The position numbers and the translations under genes were made by a program. The notes below the pieces were generated by a model. The model saw nothing but the letters and a program-made list of their open reading frames with translations. It was not told where the DNA came from and made no database searches. A DNA stretch of 64,000 nucleotides from Aeromicrobium sp. Leaf350. Its GTDB lineage: Bacteria; Actinomycetota; Actinomycetes; Propionibacteriales; Nocardioidaceae. The stretch covers positions 372,001 through 436,000 of the forward strand of contig NZ_CAKASL010000003.1 in assembly GCF_916858655.1 (NCBI RefSeq), in the 5' to 3' direction. Below, in pieces: positions 43,262 through 52,823 of this stretch. Position 1 is the first letter of the stretch. Every line of letters begins with the position of its first letter.

Positions 43262-43330
43262 ACGACGTCGCTCCTGACCACGAACAAGGTCTCTCGCGAG
43301 GGGTAACAAAGTCTCTCGCGAGCGGTCATT
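43262..43330. repeat. palindromic repeat, family A, copy 3 (inverted)
   Basis: This contains two cores in reverse orientation (43283-43300 and 43305-43322). Read on the minus strand it starts at the kinase-like gene's stop with CTGAATGACCGCTCGCGAGA, identical to the start of copy 2 after the hydrolase stop. The two cores are direct copies here, so no long hairpin forms except at the CTCGCGAG palindromes. Confidence 0.75.
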
Positions 43331-43859
43331 CAGGGGAGAGGGTGGCGAGGTAGGCGTCGGCGGCGCGCTGGCTGCGCAGGTGGACCAGCTGCAGGTCCGG
43401 GTGCTCGGCGCGGGCGTCGGCGACCAGCGTGCGGTAGTCGTGCCGCGTGCGCCACGCCCAGCGGATGATGTGGTTCGGCTCGGTGAGGATGGTCCGCAGC
43501 GGGGGCTCGACGTTGCCGGCCCAGAGCTCGGTGCCGTGCCGCACCCGGCTCACCGTGCGGCGCGTCAGGCGGGTCATCGTGACCCGCACCGGGAGGTCCA
43601 GCCACACGATCGCGTCGGCATGGGCGACGAGCACCGGTCGGGCCTGCGGGTACTGCCACTCCGTGACCCACGCCGGCGACTGCGCCAGCGCCAGGACGTC
43701 GTCGTCGAACTCCGGTCGCGCGTTCCAGCCGGGGCCGTGGTGCAGGACGTCGAGCTCGGTGTACGGGATGCCCGTGGCCGCCGCGACGCGCCGCGCCAGG
43801 GTGGACTTGCCGGCACCGGGCCGACCGGCCACCAGCAGGCGTCGAGGAGCGTCGGTCAC
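43326..43859 (-). CDS. P-loop NTPase, adenylate-kinase-like
   Basis: The 177-residue protein has Walker A LLVAGRPGAGKSTLARRVA (about 8-26), a hydrophobic strand ending in AIVWLDLPVRVTMTRLTRRT (Walker B region, about 82-101) and a C-terminal basic helix. It belongs with the small kinase-like proteins annotated as AAA or adenylate kinase-like; a substrate is not known. I prefer the GTG at 43859, which puts Walker A at the usual distance and has a -10-like CAGCAT 6 nt upstream; ATG 43877 is an alternative. In many actinobacteria a prenyl reductase gene lies near this position instead. Confidence 0.8.
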   Translation of the reverse strand: MTDAPRRLLVAGRPGAGKSTLARRVAAATGIPYTELDVLHHGPGWNARPEFDDDVLALAQSPAWVTEWQYPQARPVLVAHADAIVWLDLPVRVTMTRLTRRTVSRVRHGTELWAGNVEPPLRTILTEPNHIIRWAWRTRHDYRTLVADARAEHPDLQLVHLRSQRAADAYLATLSPE

Positions 43860-43912
43860 GACCCCATGCTGCCCCATGCCCAGGCGGGGACCACCCCTCG
43901 CGACGCGCTTAG

Positions 43913-43928
43913 TGTGACCTAAGTAACA
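43913..43928. promoter_or_regulatory. regulatory box upstream of nuoA
   Basis: TGTGA-N6-TAACA fits the CRP-family dyad TGTGA-N6-TCACA with one change. The same bases form TGTGACCTAAGTAAC, shared with 15676-15690. It lies about 110 bp before nuoA. Confidence 0.45.
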
Positions 43929-43968
43929 GGGTGCCCCCAGGCGGGCGTAGCGTGTCTCACGGTGGCGC

Positions 43969-43984
43969 TGTGGTGCGGATCACA
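43969..43984. promoter_or_regulatory. second CRP-like dyad upstream of nuoA
   Basis: TGTGG-N6-TCACA, one change from the CRP-type consensus, 56 bp after the first box and 40 bp before the nuoA start codon. Confidence 0.4.
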
Positions 43985-44024
43985 ACGCCTCAGTCATCCG
44001 ACCGAATGCCCTGCGGGAGGTGAG

Positions 44025-44384
44025 ATGGACGCCTACACCCCGATCCTGGTGCTGGGTGCCCTCGCGGCTGGATTCGCGGTGTTCAGCATCGCGATCGCCC
44101 CGCTGACGGGCCCGCGCCGCTACAACCGCGCCAAGCTCGATCGCTACGAGTCCGGCATCTCGCCGAGCCCCCTGCCGGAGGGCGGCGGCAAGGTCAGCGT
44201 CAAGTACTTCTTCACCGCGATGATGTTCATCGTCTTCGACATCGAGATCGTCTTCCTGTACCCGTTCGCGGTCGCGTTCGACCAGCTCACGTGGTTCGCG
44301 GTCCTCGCGGTGCTGCTCTTCCTCGTCAACCTCACGATCGTCTACGCCTACGAGTGGCGCCGCGGTGGAATGGAGTGGACCTGA
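44025..44384 (+). CDS. nuoA: NADH-quinone oxidoreductase subunit A
   Basis: The 119-residue membrane subunit has three helices (about 6-28, 62-84, 90-112) and the loop [13 protein letters not shown], where the conserved DxYECG pattern is [24 protein letters not shown] is the signature second helix. It borders the quinone tunnel with NuoH and NuoB/D. ATG 44025 follows GGGAGGTGAG. It opens the 14-gene operon; nuoB overlaps its stop by one base. Confidence 0.95.
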   Translation: MDAYTPILVLGALAAGFAVFSIAIAPLTGPRRYNRAKLDRYESGISPSPLPEGGGKVSVKYFFTAMMFIVFDIEIVFLYPFAVAFDQLTWFAVLAVLLFLVNLTIVYAYEWRRGGMEWT

Positions 44385-44938
44385 TGGGTCTTGAGGAGAA
44401 GCTCCCCAGTGGAGTCCTGCTGTCGACCGTCGAGGGACTGGCCGGCTACATGCGCAAGGCGTCGTTCTGGCCGGCCACGTTCGGCCTGGCGTGCTGCGCG
44501 ATCGAGATGATGACGTTCGGCGCCCCGCGCTTCGACTCCTCCCGCTTCGGCATGGAGGTGTTCCGCCCCAGCCCGCGCCAGGCCGACCTGATGATCGTCG
44601 CCGGCCGCGTCAGCAACAAGATGGCCCCGGTCCTGCGCCAGATCTACGACCAGATGGCCGAGCCCAAGTACGTGCTCGCGATGGGCGTCTGCGCCAGCTC
44701 GGGCGGCATGTTCAACAACTACGCGATCGTGCAGGGCGTCGACCACGTCGTGCCGGTCGACATGTACCTGCCCGGCTGCCCGCCGCGGCCCGAGATGCTG
44801 ATCGACGCGGTCCTGAAGCTCCACGACAAGGTGCAGCACACCAAGCTCGGCGTGAACCGCGAGCTCGAGATCCGCGAGCAGGAGACCGTCGCCCTCTCCG
44901 CCACCCCGACCCTCGTGCAGAAGGGTCTGCTCAGGTGA
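44384..44938 (+). CDS. nuoB: NADH-quinone oxidoreductase subunit B
   Basis: The 184-residue peripheral subunit holds iron-sulfur cluster N2, the last before quinone. Cysteines are in [10 protein letters not shown] (adjacent pair, about 37-38), [19 protein letters not shown] (about 102) and [12 protein letters not shown] (about 132). It contacts NuoD at the quinone site. Length is usual; nuoC starts in its stop codon (GTGA). Confidence 0.97.
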   Translation: MGLEEKLPSGVLLSTVEGLAGYMRKASFWPATFGLACCAIEMMTFGAPRFDSSRFGMEVFRPSPRQADLMIVAGRVSNKMAPVLRQIYDQMAEPKYVLAMGVCASSGGMFNNYAIVQGVDHVVPVDMYLPGCPPRPEMLIDAVLKLHDKVQHTKLGVNRELEIREQETVALSATPTLVQKGLLR

Positions 44939-45633
44939 CTCCGGAGAAGGACGAGACCCCCGGCGAGGAGGTCGTGCCGGCCGGCGCGCAGCCGTTCGAG
45001 GTCATCGACGTCCGCGAGGGATCCTTCGGCGTCCACGGATCCGGCGACACCAGCGGCTTCGGCGGGCTCAACACCACGATCGTCATGCCGCCGGCCAGCA
45101 CCGCCCCGTTCGGCGGCTGGTTCGACGAGGTCGCCGAGCACCTCGAGGACGGCGTCTCGGGTGCGATCGAGAAGGTCGTCGTCGACCGCGGCGAGATCAC
45201 CTTCCACATCGCCCGCTCGCACCTGCTCGAGACCGTGCGCCACCTGCGCGACGACCCGACGCTCCGCTTCGAGCTCTGCTCGTCGCTGTCCGGCGTGCAC
45301 TACCCGAACGAGACCGGCCGTGAGCTGCACGTCGCGATCCACCTGCTCTCGATGAGCTTCCGCCGTCGCATCCGGGTCGAGGTGTCGGTGCCCGAGGGCG
45401 ATCCGCACCTGCCCAGCATCGTGCCCGTGTACCCCACGGCCGACTGGCACGAGCGCGAGACCTACGACATGTTCGGCATCGTCTTCGACGGCCACCCCGG
45501 GCTCACGCGCATCCTCATGCCCGACGACTGGCCCGGCCACCCCCAGCGCAAGGACTACCCCCTGGGCGGCATCCCGGTCGAGTACAAGGGCGCCACGATC
45601 CCGGCCCCCGACCAGCGGCGGAGGTACAGCTGA
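44935..45633 (+). CDS. nuoC: NADH-quinone oxidoreductase subunit C
   Basis: The 232-residue protein begins with an acidic, variable lead of about 55 residues and then the 30-kDa subunit domain (about 60-215): [40 protein letters not shown] and [20 protein letters not shown] are the family signature. It is a structural subunit of the peripheral arm. The start is GTG 44935; nuoD shares one base with the stop. Confidence 0.96.
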   Translation: MTPEKDETPGEEVVPAGAQPFEVIDVREGSFGVHGSGDTSGFGGLNTTIVMPPASTAPFGGWFDEVAEHLEDGVSGAIEKVVVDRGEITFHIARSHLLETVRHLRDDPTLRFELCSSLSGVHYPNETGRELHVAIHLLSMSFRRRIRVEVSVPEGDPHLPSIVPVYPTADWHERETYDMFGIVFDGHPGLTRILMPDDWPGHPQRKDYPLGGIPVEYKGATIPAPDQRRRYS

Positions 45634-46967
45634 TGAGCGCCACGACCGACCCGTACGCGAGCACGACCGACTCCACCGACGGTCCCGTCTTCACCGTCAC
45701 CGGCCAGGACTGGGACACGATCGACCCCTCCCTGGCCGACAGCGACCACATCGTCGTCAACATGGGCCCGCAGCACCCCTCGACCCACGGCGTGCTTCGC
45801 CTGGTCCTCGAGATCGACGGCGAGACCGTGACCGACGCCCGCGCTGGCATCGGCTACCTGCACACGGGCATCGAGAAGAACATGGAGTACCGCACGTGGA
45901 CGCAGGGGGTCACCTTCTGCACCCGCATGGACTACGTGGCGCCGTTCTCCAACGAGGCCGCCTACGTCGCGGCGGTCGAGAAGCTCCTGCAGATCGAGGA
46001 CCAGGTCCCGCAGCGCGCGATGGACATCCGCGTGCTGATGCTCGAGCTGAACCGCATCAGCTCGCACCTGGTCTGCCTGGCCACGGGTGGCATGGAGATC
46101 GGTGCCCTCACCGTCATGACGTGCGGCTTCCGCGACCGTGAGCTGATCCTGGACTGCTTCGAGGCGATCAGCGGACTGCGCATGAACCATGCGTACTTCC
46201 GGCCCGGCGGCGTCGCCCAGGACCTCCCCGACGACGGCCTGCAGCGCGTGCGCGACACGGTCGCCCTTCTGAAGAAGCGGCTCCCGGAGTACGCGGCCCT
46301 CTGCAACGCCAACCCCATCTTCAAGCGACGCCTCAAGGGCGTGGGCCACCTCGAGCTCGCGGGCGCGCTGGCGCTGGGCCTCACCGGACCGGTCGTCCGC
46401 GCCACCGGCTATGACTGGGACCTCCGCCGCACGCAGCCCTACTGGGGCTACGACACCTACGACTTCGACGTCGTCACGTGGGACGAGCCCGACGCCTACG
46501 GCCGCTTCCGCGTTCGCCTGGACGAGATGTGGGAATCCTTGAAGATCGTCGAGCAGGCGCTCAGCCGTCTTGAGGCCTCCCAGGGCGACCCGGTCATGAT
46601 CGCCGACCGCAAGATCGCCTGGCCCGCGCAGCTCTCGGTGGGCGCCGACGGCCAGGGCAACTCCCCGGAGCACATCGCGCACATCATGGGCGAGTCGATG
46701 GAGGCGCTGATCCACCACTTCAAGCTCGTGACCGAGGGCTTCCGAGTCCCGGCCGGGCAGGTGTACGCGGCGGTCGAGTCGCCCCGCGGCGAGATCGGCT
46801 GCCACGCGGTCTCCGACGGCGGCACCCGCCCGTACCGCGTGCACTTCCGCGACCCGTCCTTCGTCAACCTCCAGGGCACCTCGATCATGAGCGAGGGCAG
46901 CATGATCTCCGACGTCATCGTCGCGATCGCGAGCATCGACCCGGTGATGGGCGGTGTCGACCGATGA
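45633..46967 (+). CDS. nuoD: NADH-quinone oxidoreductase subunit D
   Basis: The 444-residue 49-kDa subunit forms the quinone pocket with Nuo[21 protein letters not shown] (about 43) carries the quinone-site His, [14 protein letters not shown] and [13 protein letters not shown] follow, and [20 protein letters not shown] and [14 protein letters not shown] are near the end. An N-terminal Thr/Asp-rich stretch of about 30 residues is extra. nuoE begins in its stop. Confidence 0.97.
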   Translation: MSATTDPYASTTDSTDGPVFTVTGQDWDTIDPSLADSDHIVVNMGPQHPSTHGVLRLVLEIDGETVTDARAGIGYLHTGIEKNMEYRTWTQGVTFCTRMDYVAPFSNEAAYVAAVEKLLQIEDQVPQRAMDIRVLMLELNRISSHLVCLATGGMEIGALTVMTCGFRDRELILDCFEAISGLRMNHAYFRPGGVAQDLPDDGLQRVRDTVALLKKRLPEYAALCNANPIFKRRLKGVGHLELAGALALGLTGPVVRATGYDWDLRRTQPYWGYDTYDFDVVTWDEPDAYGRFRVRLDEMWESLKIVEQALSRLEASQGDPVMIADRKIAWPAQLSVGADGQGNSPEHIAHIMGESMEALIHHFKLVTEGFRVPAGQVYAAVESPRGEIGCHAVSDGGTRPYRVHFRDPSFVNLQGTSIMSEGSMISDVIVAIASIDPVMGGVDR

Positions 46968-47809
46968 GCGACAGTCACGGTGTCGACGACACGACGCTGG
47001 CCGAGCTGCGGCAGCTGATGGGGCGTTACCCGGAGCCGCGGTCGGCGCTGCTGCCCATGCTGCACCTGCTGCAGTCGGTCGAGGGGCACGTGACCGCCGG
47101 CGGCATCGAGACCTGCGCCGAGATGCTGGGCCTCACGGCCGCCGAGGTCTCGGGCGTCGCGACGTTCTACACGATGTACAAGCGCCGCCCGATGGGCCGG
47201 CACCACGTCGGCGTCTGCACCAACACGCTGTGCGCCGTGATGGGCGGCGACGCGATCTTCGAGCGGCTCTCGGAGCACCTCGAGGTCGGCAACGACGAGA
47301 CGACCTCCGACGGCCAGGTCACCCTCGAGCGCGTCGAGTGCAACGCGGCCTGTGACTTCGCGCCGGTCGTGATGGTCAACTGGGAGTTCTTCGACGGCCA
47401 GGACCCGAGCAGCGCCGTCGACCTGGTCGACCGCCTGCGATCGGGCGAGGGGGTCGCGTCGCCTCGCGGCGCCACCATCACGTCGTGGCGCGAGGCCGAG
47501 CGCGTGCTCGCGGGCTTCGAGGACGGCCGGGCCGACGAGGGTCCGGCCGCCGCCGGGGCCTCGCTCGCGGGCCTCGAGATCGCGAACGAGCGTGGCTGGT
47601 CGGCGCCGAGCAGCGAGGCCGGCTCCCACCCAGCCACGACGAGCGTCGCGGGCGAAGCCCCCGACGCGAGCAAGGCGAGCGCTTCAGCGCGAGCCGACAC
47701 GTCGCGCGCCGAGTCGGAGACGGTCGCCGAGGAGTCCGAGGTCGACGTGGAAGGTGGCGGCTCCGGCGGGGGTTCCGGGCCACGGGCGGAAGAAGGCAGA
47801 GATGACTGA
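46964..47809 (+). CDS. nuoE: NADH-quinone oxidoreductase subunit E with long acidic tail
   Basis: The 281-residue 24-kDa subunit holds the 2Fe-2S cluster N1a: cysteines are in [13 protein letters not shown] (about 85 and 90) and [19 protein letters not shown] (about 125 and 129). The normal domain ends near residue 185. The remaining 95 residues are Ala/Ser/Glu-rich and end in a [13 protein letters not shown] stretch encoded by a 26-nt block (47765-47790) that recurs three times in nuoJ. nuoF starts 8 bp before its end. Confidence 0.93.
   Translation: MSDSHGVDDTTLAELRQLMGRYPEPRSALLPMLHLLQSVEGHVTAGGIETCAEMLGLTAAEVSGVATFYTMYKRRPMGRHHVGVCTNTLCAVMGGDAIFERLSEHLEVGNDETTSDGQVTLERVECNAACDFAPVVMVNWEFFDGQDPSSAVDLVDRLRSGEGVASPRGATITSWREAERVLAGFEDGRADEGPAAAGASLAGLEIANERGWSAPSSEAGSHPATTSVAGEAPDASKASASARADTSRAESETVAEESEVDVEGGGSGGGSGPRAEEGRDD
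47765..47790 (+). repeat. 26-nt block in the nuoE 3' end
   Basis: Identical to three blocks at 54118-54143, 54154-54179 and 54190-54215 in nuoJ. It ends 11 nt before the nuoF start codon, and the purines after it (AGAAGG) form the nuoF ribosome binding site. Confidence 0.85.
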
Positions 47810-49112
47810 CGTGCTGACACCCGTGCTGAGCGCGGGATGGGCCGACGACCGGGCCTGGACCCTCGAGGCGTACACCGCCCGCGGTGGCTACCGCGCGCTC
47901 GGCAAGGCGCTCGAGATGGCACCGGCCGACCTCATCGAGCTCGTCAAGGAGTCCGGTCTGCGCGGCCGTGGCGGCGCCGGCTTCCCCACCGGCATGAAGT
48001 GGTCGTTCATCCCGAAGGACAACCCCAACCCGACCTACCTGGTCGTCAACGCCGACGAGTCCGAGCCGGGCACCTGCAAGGACATCCCGCTCATGATGGC
48101 GAGCCCCCACACGCTGGTCGAGGGCGTCATCATCGCCTCGCGCGCGATCGGCGCGCAGACGGCCTTCATCTACGTGCGCGGTGAGGTGCTGCACGTCGTG
48201 CGGCGCCTGCGGGCGGCGGTGCGCGAGGCCTACGAGGCCGGCCACCTCGGCACCGACATCGGTGGCTCCGGCCAGAACCTCGAGCTCGTGGTCCACGCCG
48301 GTGCCGGCGCCTACATCTGCGGCGAGGAGACGGCGCTGCTCGACTCGCTCGAGGGCCGCCGCGGCCAGCCGCGGCTGCGGCCGCCGTTCCCCGCCGTCGC
48401 GGGGCTGTACGCCTCGCCCACCGTGATCAACAACGTCGAGTCGATCGCCTCGGTCCCGGCGATCGTCGACCACGGCATCGAGTGGTTCGGCTCCATGGGC
48501 ACCGAGAAGAGCAAGGGCTTCACGCTCTACTCGCTCTCCGGCCACGTGAAGCGCCCCGGGCAGTACGAGGCCCCGCTCGGCATCACGCTGCGCGAGCTGC
48601 TCGAGCTCGGCGGCGGGCTGCGCGACGGCTCGGAGCTCAAGTTCTGGACCCCGGGCGGGTCGTCCACCCCCATCCTCACCGCCGAGCACCTCGACGTCCC
48701 GCTCGACTACGAGGGCGTCGGCGCGGCCGGCTCGATGCTGGGCACCAAGGCCCTGCAGGTCTTCGACCAGACGACGTCGGTCGTGCGCTGCGTGCTGCGC
48801 TGGACCGAGTTCTACAAGCACGAGTCGTGCGGCAAGTGCACCCCGTGCCGCGAGGGCACGTGGTGGCTCGTCCAGGTGCTGCGGCGCCTCGACTCCGGCG
48901 AGGGGCGCACCGGCGACATCGAGCTGCTGCAGGAGCTCTGCGGCAACATCCTCGGCCGCTCGTTCTGCGCGCTCGGCGACGGCGCCACGAGCCCCATCAC
49001 CTCGGCCATCCAGCACTTCCGCGACGAGTTCGAGGCCGGCATGCACACCCCGTCGAGCGAGCTGTTCCCGCCCGCAGCGTCGACCCTGTTCGCCGCGGAG
49101 GTGACGGCATGA
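47802..49112 (+). CDS. nuoF: NADH-quinone oxidoreductase subunit F
   Basis: The 436-residue 51-kDa subunit binds NADH and FMN. SGLRGRGGAGFPTGMKWSFI (about 52-71) is the NADH/FMN glycine loop, NADESEPGTCKD (about 85) and AGAYICGEETALLDSLEG (about 168) are further FMN contacts, and cluster N3 is held by SCGKCTPCREG (about 343) and a later Cys in GRSFCALGDG. Its first five codons overlap nuoE. Confidence 0.97.
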   Translation: MTDVLTPVLSAGWADDRAWTLEAYTARGGYRALGKALEMAPADLIELVKESGLRGRGGAGFPTGMKWSFIPKDNPNPTYLVVNADESEPGTCKDIPLMMASPHTLVEGVIIASRAIGAQTAFIYVRGEVLHVVRRLRAAVREAYEAGHLGTDIGGSGQNLELVVHAGAGAYICGEETALLDSLEGRRGQPRLRPPFPAVAGLYASPTVINNVESIASVPAIVDHGIEWFGSMGTEKSKGFTLYSLSGHVKRPGQYEAPLGITLRELLELGGGLRDGSELKFWTPGGSSTPILTAEHLDVPLDYEGVGAAGSMLGTKALQVFDQTTSVVRCVLRWTEFYKHESCGKCTPCREGTWWLVQVLRRLDSGEGRTGDIELLQELCGNILGRSFCALGDGATSPITSAIQHFRDEFEAGMHTPSSELFPPAASTLFAAEVTA

Positions 49113-51520
49113 CGCTCGAGGCCAATCCTGAGGCACAGGCTCCCGCCGAGCTGGTGACCGTCACGATCGACGACGTGGGCATCAGCGTCCCCAAGGGCAC
49201 GCTCGTGATCCGCGCGGCCGAGCTGCTCGGCATCGAGATCCCGCGCTTCTGCGACCACCCGCTGCTGGAGCCGGTCGGCGCGTGCCGACAGTGCCTCGTC
49301 GACGTGCCCGACGCGGGCAACGGCCGCGGGTTCCCCAAGCCGCAGGCCTCCTGCACGATCGAGGTCGCTCCCGGCATGGTCGTGCGCACGCACGCCACGT
49401 CCGAGGTCGCTGCCGCGGCGCAGCGCGGCACCCTGGAGTTCCTGCTCGTCAACCACCCGTTGGACTGCCCCGTCTGCGACAAGGGCGGCGAGTGCCCCCT
49501 GCAGAACCAGGCCATGAGCCACGGCCGCGGCGAGTCGCGCTTCCACGAGACGAAGCGCACCTTCGCGAAGCCCGTGCCGGTCTCGGCGCAGGTCCTGCTC
49601 GACCGCGAGCGCTGCGTCCTGTGCGCCCGGTGCACGCGGTTCTCCGACCAGATCGCGGGCGACCCGTTCATCGCCCTCGTCGAGCGCGGCGCGAGCCAGC
49701 AGATCGGGGTCGGGCCCAGCACCGACCACCGCGGCTCCGACGACACGACCGGTACCGAGCCGTTCCACTCCTACTTCTCCGGCAACACGATCCAGATCTG
49801 CCCCGTCGGAGCCCTGACCAGCGCCGACTACCGCTTCCGGTCGCGCCCCTTCGACCTCGTCTCGGTGCCGTCCGTCGCCGAGCACGACGCGTGCGGCGCT
49901 GCCGTCCGCATCGATCACCGCCGTGGTGCGGTGATGCGCCGCCTCGCCGGTGATGAGCCGGAGGTCAACGAGGAGTGGATCAGCGACAAGGACCGCTTCG
50001 CGTTCACCTGGACCCGTCAGGACGATCGCCTCCGCACGCCACTGGTCCGCGACGAGAACGGTGAGCTCCAGCCCATGTCGTGGCCGGGCGCCCTGGCCGT
50101 CGCCGGGAGGCTGCTCGAGGGCGTCCGGGGATCCGTGGGCGTGCTGCCCGGCGGTCGCCTGACACTCGAGGACGCCCACGCCTGGTCGGCCTTCGCCCGC
50201 ATCTCGCTCGGCACCAACGACGTCGACTTCCGCTCCCGCGCGGTGGGCCCGGAGGAGGCCGACTTCCTCGCGGCCCACGTCGCCGGTCGCGGCCTGGACG
50301 TCACCTACGCGGACCTCGAACGCACTCGGCGCGTGGTGCTCGTGGCGCTCGAGCCCGAGGACGAGGCGTCCGCCATCTTCCTGCGCCTGCGCAAGGCGGT
50401 GCGGGCCCGTGGTCTGAAGGTCGTCACGATCGCGAGCCATCGCAGCCGGGGCAGCGAGAAGCTCTCCGCCGAGCTCGTCCCGGCCGTGCCGGGTCACGAG
50501 ACCGAGGCCCTGGCAGCGCTCGACCTCGGAGCCGGCGACGTCGTCCTCGTCGGTGAGCGTGCCGCCCTCGTGCCCGGGCTCCTCTCGGCCGTCGCGGCCC
50601 TGAACGGCCCCCGCATCGCCTGGGTGCCACGACGTGCCGGCGACCGCGCCGCGGTCGAGGCCGGCCTGCTGCCCAACCTCCTGCCCGGCGCTCGTCCGGT
50701 GACCGAGGCCGAGGCGCGCGCCGACCTGGCGGCCGCCTGGCAGGTCGCCGGGATCCCCGGCATCCGCGGGCGTGACGTCGTGGGCATCGTCGACGACGCC
50801 GCCGACCACGCGCTGCAGGGTCTGGTCGTGGGCGGCGTCGAGGTCGGCGACCTTCCCGATCCGGCCCGTGCACGCGCCGCCCTGGCCGGAGCCCAGGTCG
50901 TCATCAGCCTCGAGGTGCGCCGCAGCGAGGTCACCGACCACGCCGACGTCGTGCTCCCGGTCGCCCCGCCCGTCGAGAAGTCCGGGACGTTCGTGACCTG
51001 GGAGGGCCGTCGCCGGCCGTTCGACACCGCGCTGCACGAGCCGGGGTCGGTCACCGACACCCGCGTGCTCGCCGGCATCGCGGAGGAGATGGGTCGCCCG
51101 ATCGGCTTCCGCACCACGGCCGACGCCCTCGCCGACCACGACTCGGTCGGGCGCTGGGACGGTCAGCACCCCGAGGGTCCGTCGGCCGCGGCTGCGGCCC
51201 CGACCCGCCCCCCGGCCGGTCACGTGGTCGTCTCCACCTGGCGCCAGCTCGTCGACGACGGCCGCGGTCAGGACGGACAGGCCGAGTACAAGGCCACGGC
51301 CCGCCGTCCGGTGGCCCGCGCCAGCGCCGCCACCTGGTCGTCCCTCGGCGTCGCTGCCGGCGGCACGGTCGTGCTCGGGGGTTCCGCGGCCTTCCCGGCC
51401 GTGGTCGACGACCTCCCCGACGACGTCGTGTGGGTGCCGGGCAACAACGGCGTGAACCTGCGCGAGCTGGGCCTCGGCCACGGCAGCACCACCACCGCCG
51501 GATCCGGGGACGACGCATGA
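49109..51520 (+). CDS. nuoG: NADH-quinone oxidoreductase subunit G
   Basis: The 803-residue 75-kDa subunit starts with a 2Fe-2S ferredoxin domain (cysteines in [19 protein letters not shown] and QASCTIE), a His/Cys 4Fe-4S segment ([19 protein letters not shown]) and a third cluster ([17 protein letters not shown]; later Cys in [11 protein letters not shown]). The rest is a molybdopterin-oxidoreductase-like body (about 230-800) that is degenerate and holds no molybdenum in complex I. The overlaps with nuoF and nuoH are 4 bp each. Confidence 0.96.
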   Translation: MTLEANPEAQAPAELVTVTIDDVGISVPKGTLVIRAAELLGIEIPRFCDHPLLEPVGACRQCLVDVPDAGNGRGFPKPQASCTIEVAPGMVVRTHATSEVAAAAQRGTLEFLLVNHPLDCPVCDKGGECPLQNQAMSHGRGESRFHETKRTFAKPVPVSAQVLLDRERCVLCARCTRFSDQIAGDPFIALVERGASQQIGVGPSTDHRGSDDTTGTEPFHSYFSGNTIQICPVGALTSADYRFRSRPFDLVSVPSVAEHDACGAAVRIDHRRGAVMRRLAGDEPEVNEEWISDKDRFAFTWTRQDDRLRTPLVRDENGELQPMSWPGALAVAGRLLEGVRGSVGVLPGGRLTLEDAHAWSAFARISLGTNDVDFRSRAVGPEEADFLAAHVAGRGLDVTYADLERTRRVVLVALEPEDEASAIFLRLRKAVRARGLKVVTIASHRSRGSEKLSAELVPAVPGHETEALAALDLGAGDVVLVGERAALVPGLLSAVAALNGPRIAWVPRRAGDRAAVEAGLLPNLLPGARPVTEAEARADLAAAWQVAGIPGIRGRDVVGIVDDAADHALQGLVVGGVEVGDLPDPARARAALAGAQVVISLEVRRSEVTDHADVVLPVAPPVEKSGTFVTWEGRRRPFDTALHEPGSVTDTRVLAGIAEEMGRPIGFRTTADALADHDSVGRWDGQHPEGPSAAAAAPTRPPAGHVVVSTWRQLVDDGRGQDGQAEYKATARRPVARASAATWSSLGVAAGGTVVLGGSAAFPAVVDDLPDDVVWVPGNNGVNLRELGLGHGSTTTAGSGDDA

Positions 51521-52743
51521 GTGACGTCTTCGGGAACGAGCCCTTCTGGGTCGTGGCGCTGAAGGCGCTGCTGATCTTCGTGATCCTCGTGGTCTACACG
51601 CTGTTCAACATATGGCTCGAGCGCCGCGTCGTGGCCCGCATGCAGCACCGCGTGGGCCCCAACGTGCACGGTCCCTTCGGCCTGCTGCAGAGCCTCGCCG
51701 ACGGCGTGAAGCTCGCGCTCAAGGAGGACATCGTCGTCAAGGCGGCCGACAAGGTCGTCTACGTCCTGGCCCCGATCCTCGCGACGATCCCGGCGTTCCT
51801 CGCGTGGTCGGTCATCCCGTTCGGGCCCGAGGTCACGATCCCGTTCACCGACACGGTCACGCCGCTGCAGCTGACCGACATGCCGGTCGCGGTGCTGTAC
51901 GTCCTCGCGGTCACCTCGATCGGCGTCTACGGCATCGTGCTCGCCGGCTGGTCGTCCGGCTCGACCTACGCCCTGCTCGGCGGCCTGCGCTCGAGCGCCC
52001 AGGTCATCAGCTACGAGGTGGCCATGGGCCTGAGCTTCGTGACGGTCTTCCTCTACGCCGGCTCGATGTCGACCTCGGAGATCGTCTCGGCCCAGACCGA
52101 CCTCTGGTACTTCCTGCCCCTGCTGCCGTCGTTCGTGGTGTACCTGATCTCGATGGTCGGCGAGACCAACCGCGCCCCGTTCGACCTCCCGGAGGCCGAG
52201 GGCGAGCTCGTCGGCGGCTTCCACACCGAGTACAGCTCGCTGAAGTTCGCGCTGTTCTTCCTGGCCGAGTACATCAACATGGTCACGGTCTCGGCGCTCG
52301 CGACCACGCTGTTCCTCGGCGGCTGGCGGGCCCCGTTCGGCATCGCCCAGGTCTGGGAGGGCGCGAACGAGGGCTACTGGCCAGTGCTGTGGTTCCTCGG
52401 CAAGACGCTGTTCTTCATCTTCCTGTTCATCTGGCTCCGCGGCACCCTGCCGCGCATGCGGTACGACCAGTTCATGGCCTTCGGCTGGAAGGTCCTGATC
52501 CCGTTCTCGCTGGCCTGGATCTTCGTCGTCATCGTGCTGCGGAAGCTGCAGAACGAGGGCTCGATCGACGAGGTCGTCGTGAACTGGGCGGGCGTCGCCG
52601 TCGCGGTGCTGCTGATCGCGTTCATCGCCCTGCGCCGCGACAAGCCCACCCCGGACCGGCCCGACCCGGCCACCGGCTCGGCCGCCGACGGCTACCCGGT
52701 GCCGCTCCCGTTCGACGACTCCGAGAAGGAGAGTGCCCGATGA
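51517..52743 (+). CDS. nuoH: NADH-quinone oxidoreductase subunit H
   Basis: The 408-residue membrane subunit joins the quinone chamber to the proton-pumping arm. About eight helices are visible. [20 protein letters not shown] (about 30-49) and [20 protein letters not shown] (about 215-234) followed by [11 protein letters not shown] are the family signatures. The last 45 residues form a charged tail rich in Pro and Asp. A 27-codon mini-ORF starts within its stop codon. Confidence 0.97.
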   Translation: MSDVFGNEPFWVVALKALLIFVILVVYTLFNIWLERRVVARMQHRVGPNVHGPFGLLQSLADGVKLALKEDIVVKAADKVVYVLAPILATIPAFLAWSVIPFGPEVTIPFTDTVTPLQLTDMPVAVLYVLAVTSIGVYGIVLAGWSSGSTYALLGGLRSSAQVISYEVAMGLSFVTVFLYAGSMSTSEIVSAQTDLWYFLPLLPSFVVYLISMVGETNRAPFDLPEAEGELVGGFHTEYSSLKFALFFLAEYINMVTVSALATTLFLGGWRAPFGIAQVWEGANEGYWPVLWFLGKTLFFIFLFIWLRGTLPRMRYDQFMAFGWKVLIPFSLAWIFVVIVLRKLQNEGSIDEVVVNWAGVAVAVLLIAFIALRRDKPTPDRPDPATGSAADGYPVPLPFDDSEKESAR

Positions 52744-52823
52744 GCGAGCGCCAGCGAGCGAGCCGGTGGCTCCTCATCGCGATGCCGCCATACCGTTCTT
52801 TCCTCATGGAGGTGTCGCGATGA
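52740..52823 (+). CDS. 27-residue mini-ORF linking nuoH and nuoI
   Basis: The ATG at 52740 overlaps the nuoH stop (ATGA), and the TGA at 52821-52823 overlaps the nuoI ATG (ATGA), so the frame fits the gap exactly. The peptide starts [17 protein letters not shown] and ends RSFLMEVSR, with a basic front and a short hydrophobic middle. The nuoI ribosome site GGAGG (52808-52812) lies inside it. It may act only as a coupler, keeping ribosomes moving from nuoH to nuoI. No homologue is known to me; a chance frame is possible. Confidence 0.45.
   Translation: MSERQRASRWLLIAMPPYRSFLMEVSR

Noticed and set aside
48812-51481. An 889-codon minus-strand open frame across nuoF and nuoG
   Set aside because: Antisense shadow of nuoF and nuoG; no motif, and composition typical of the opposite frame.
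52733-52819. A longer NuoI beginning at 52733
   Set aside because: The extra 29 residues are not part of NuoI, and ATG 52820 has a strong GGAGG site at the right distance.
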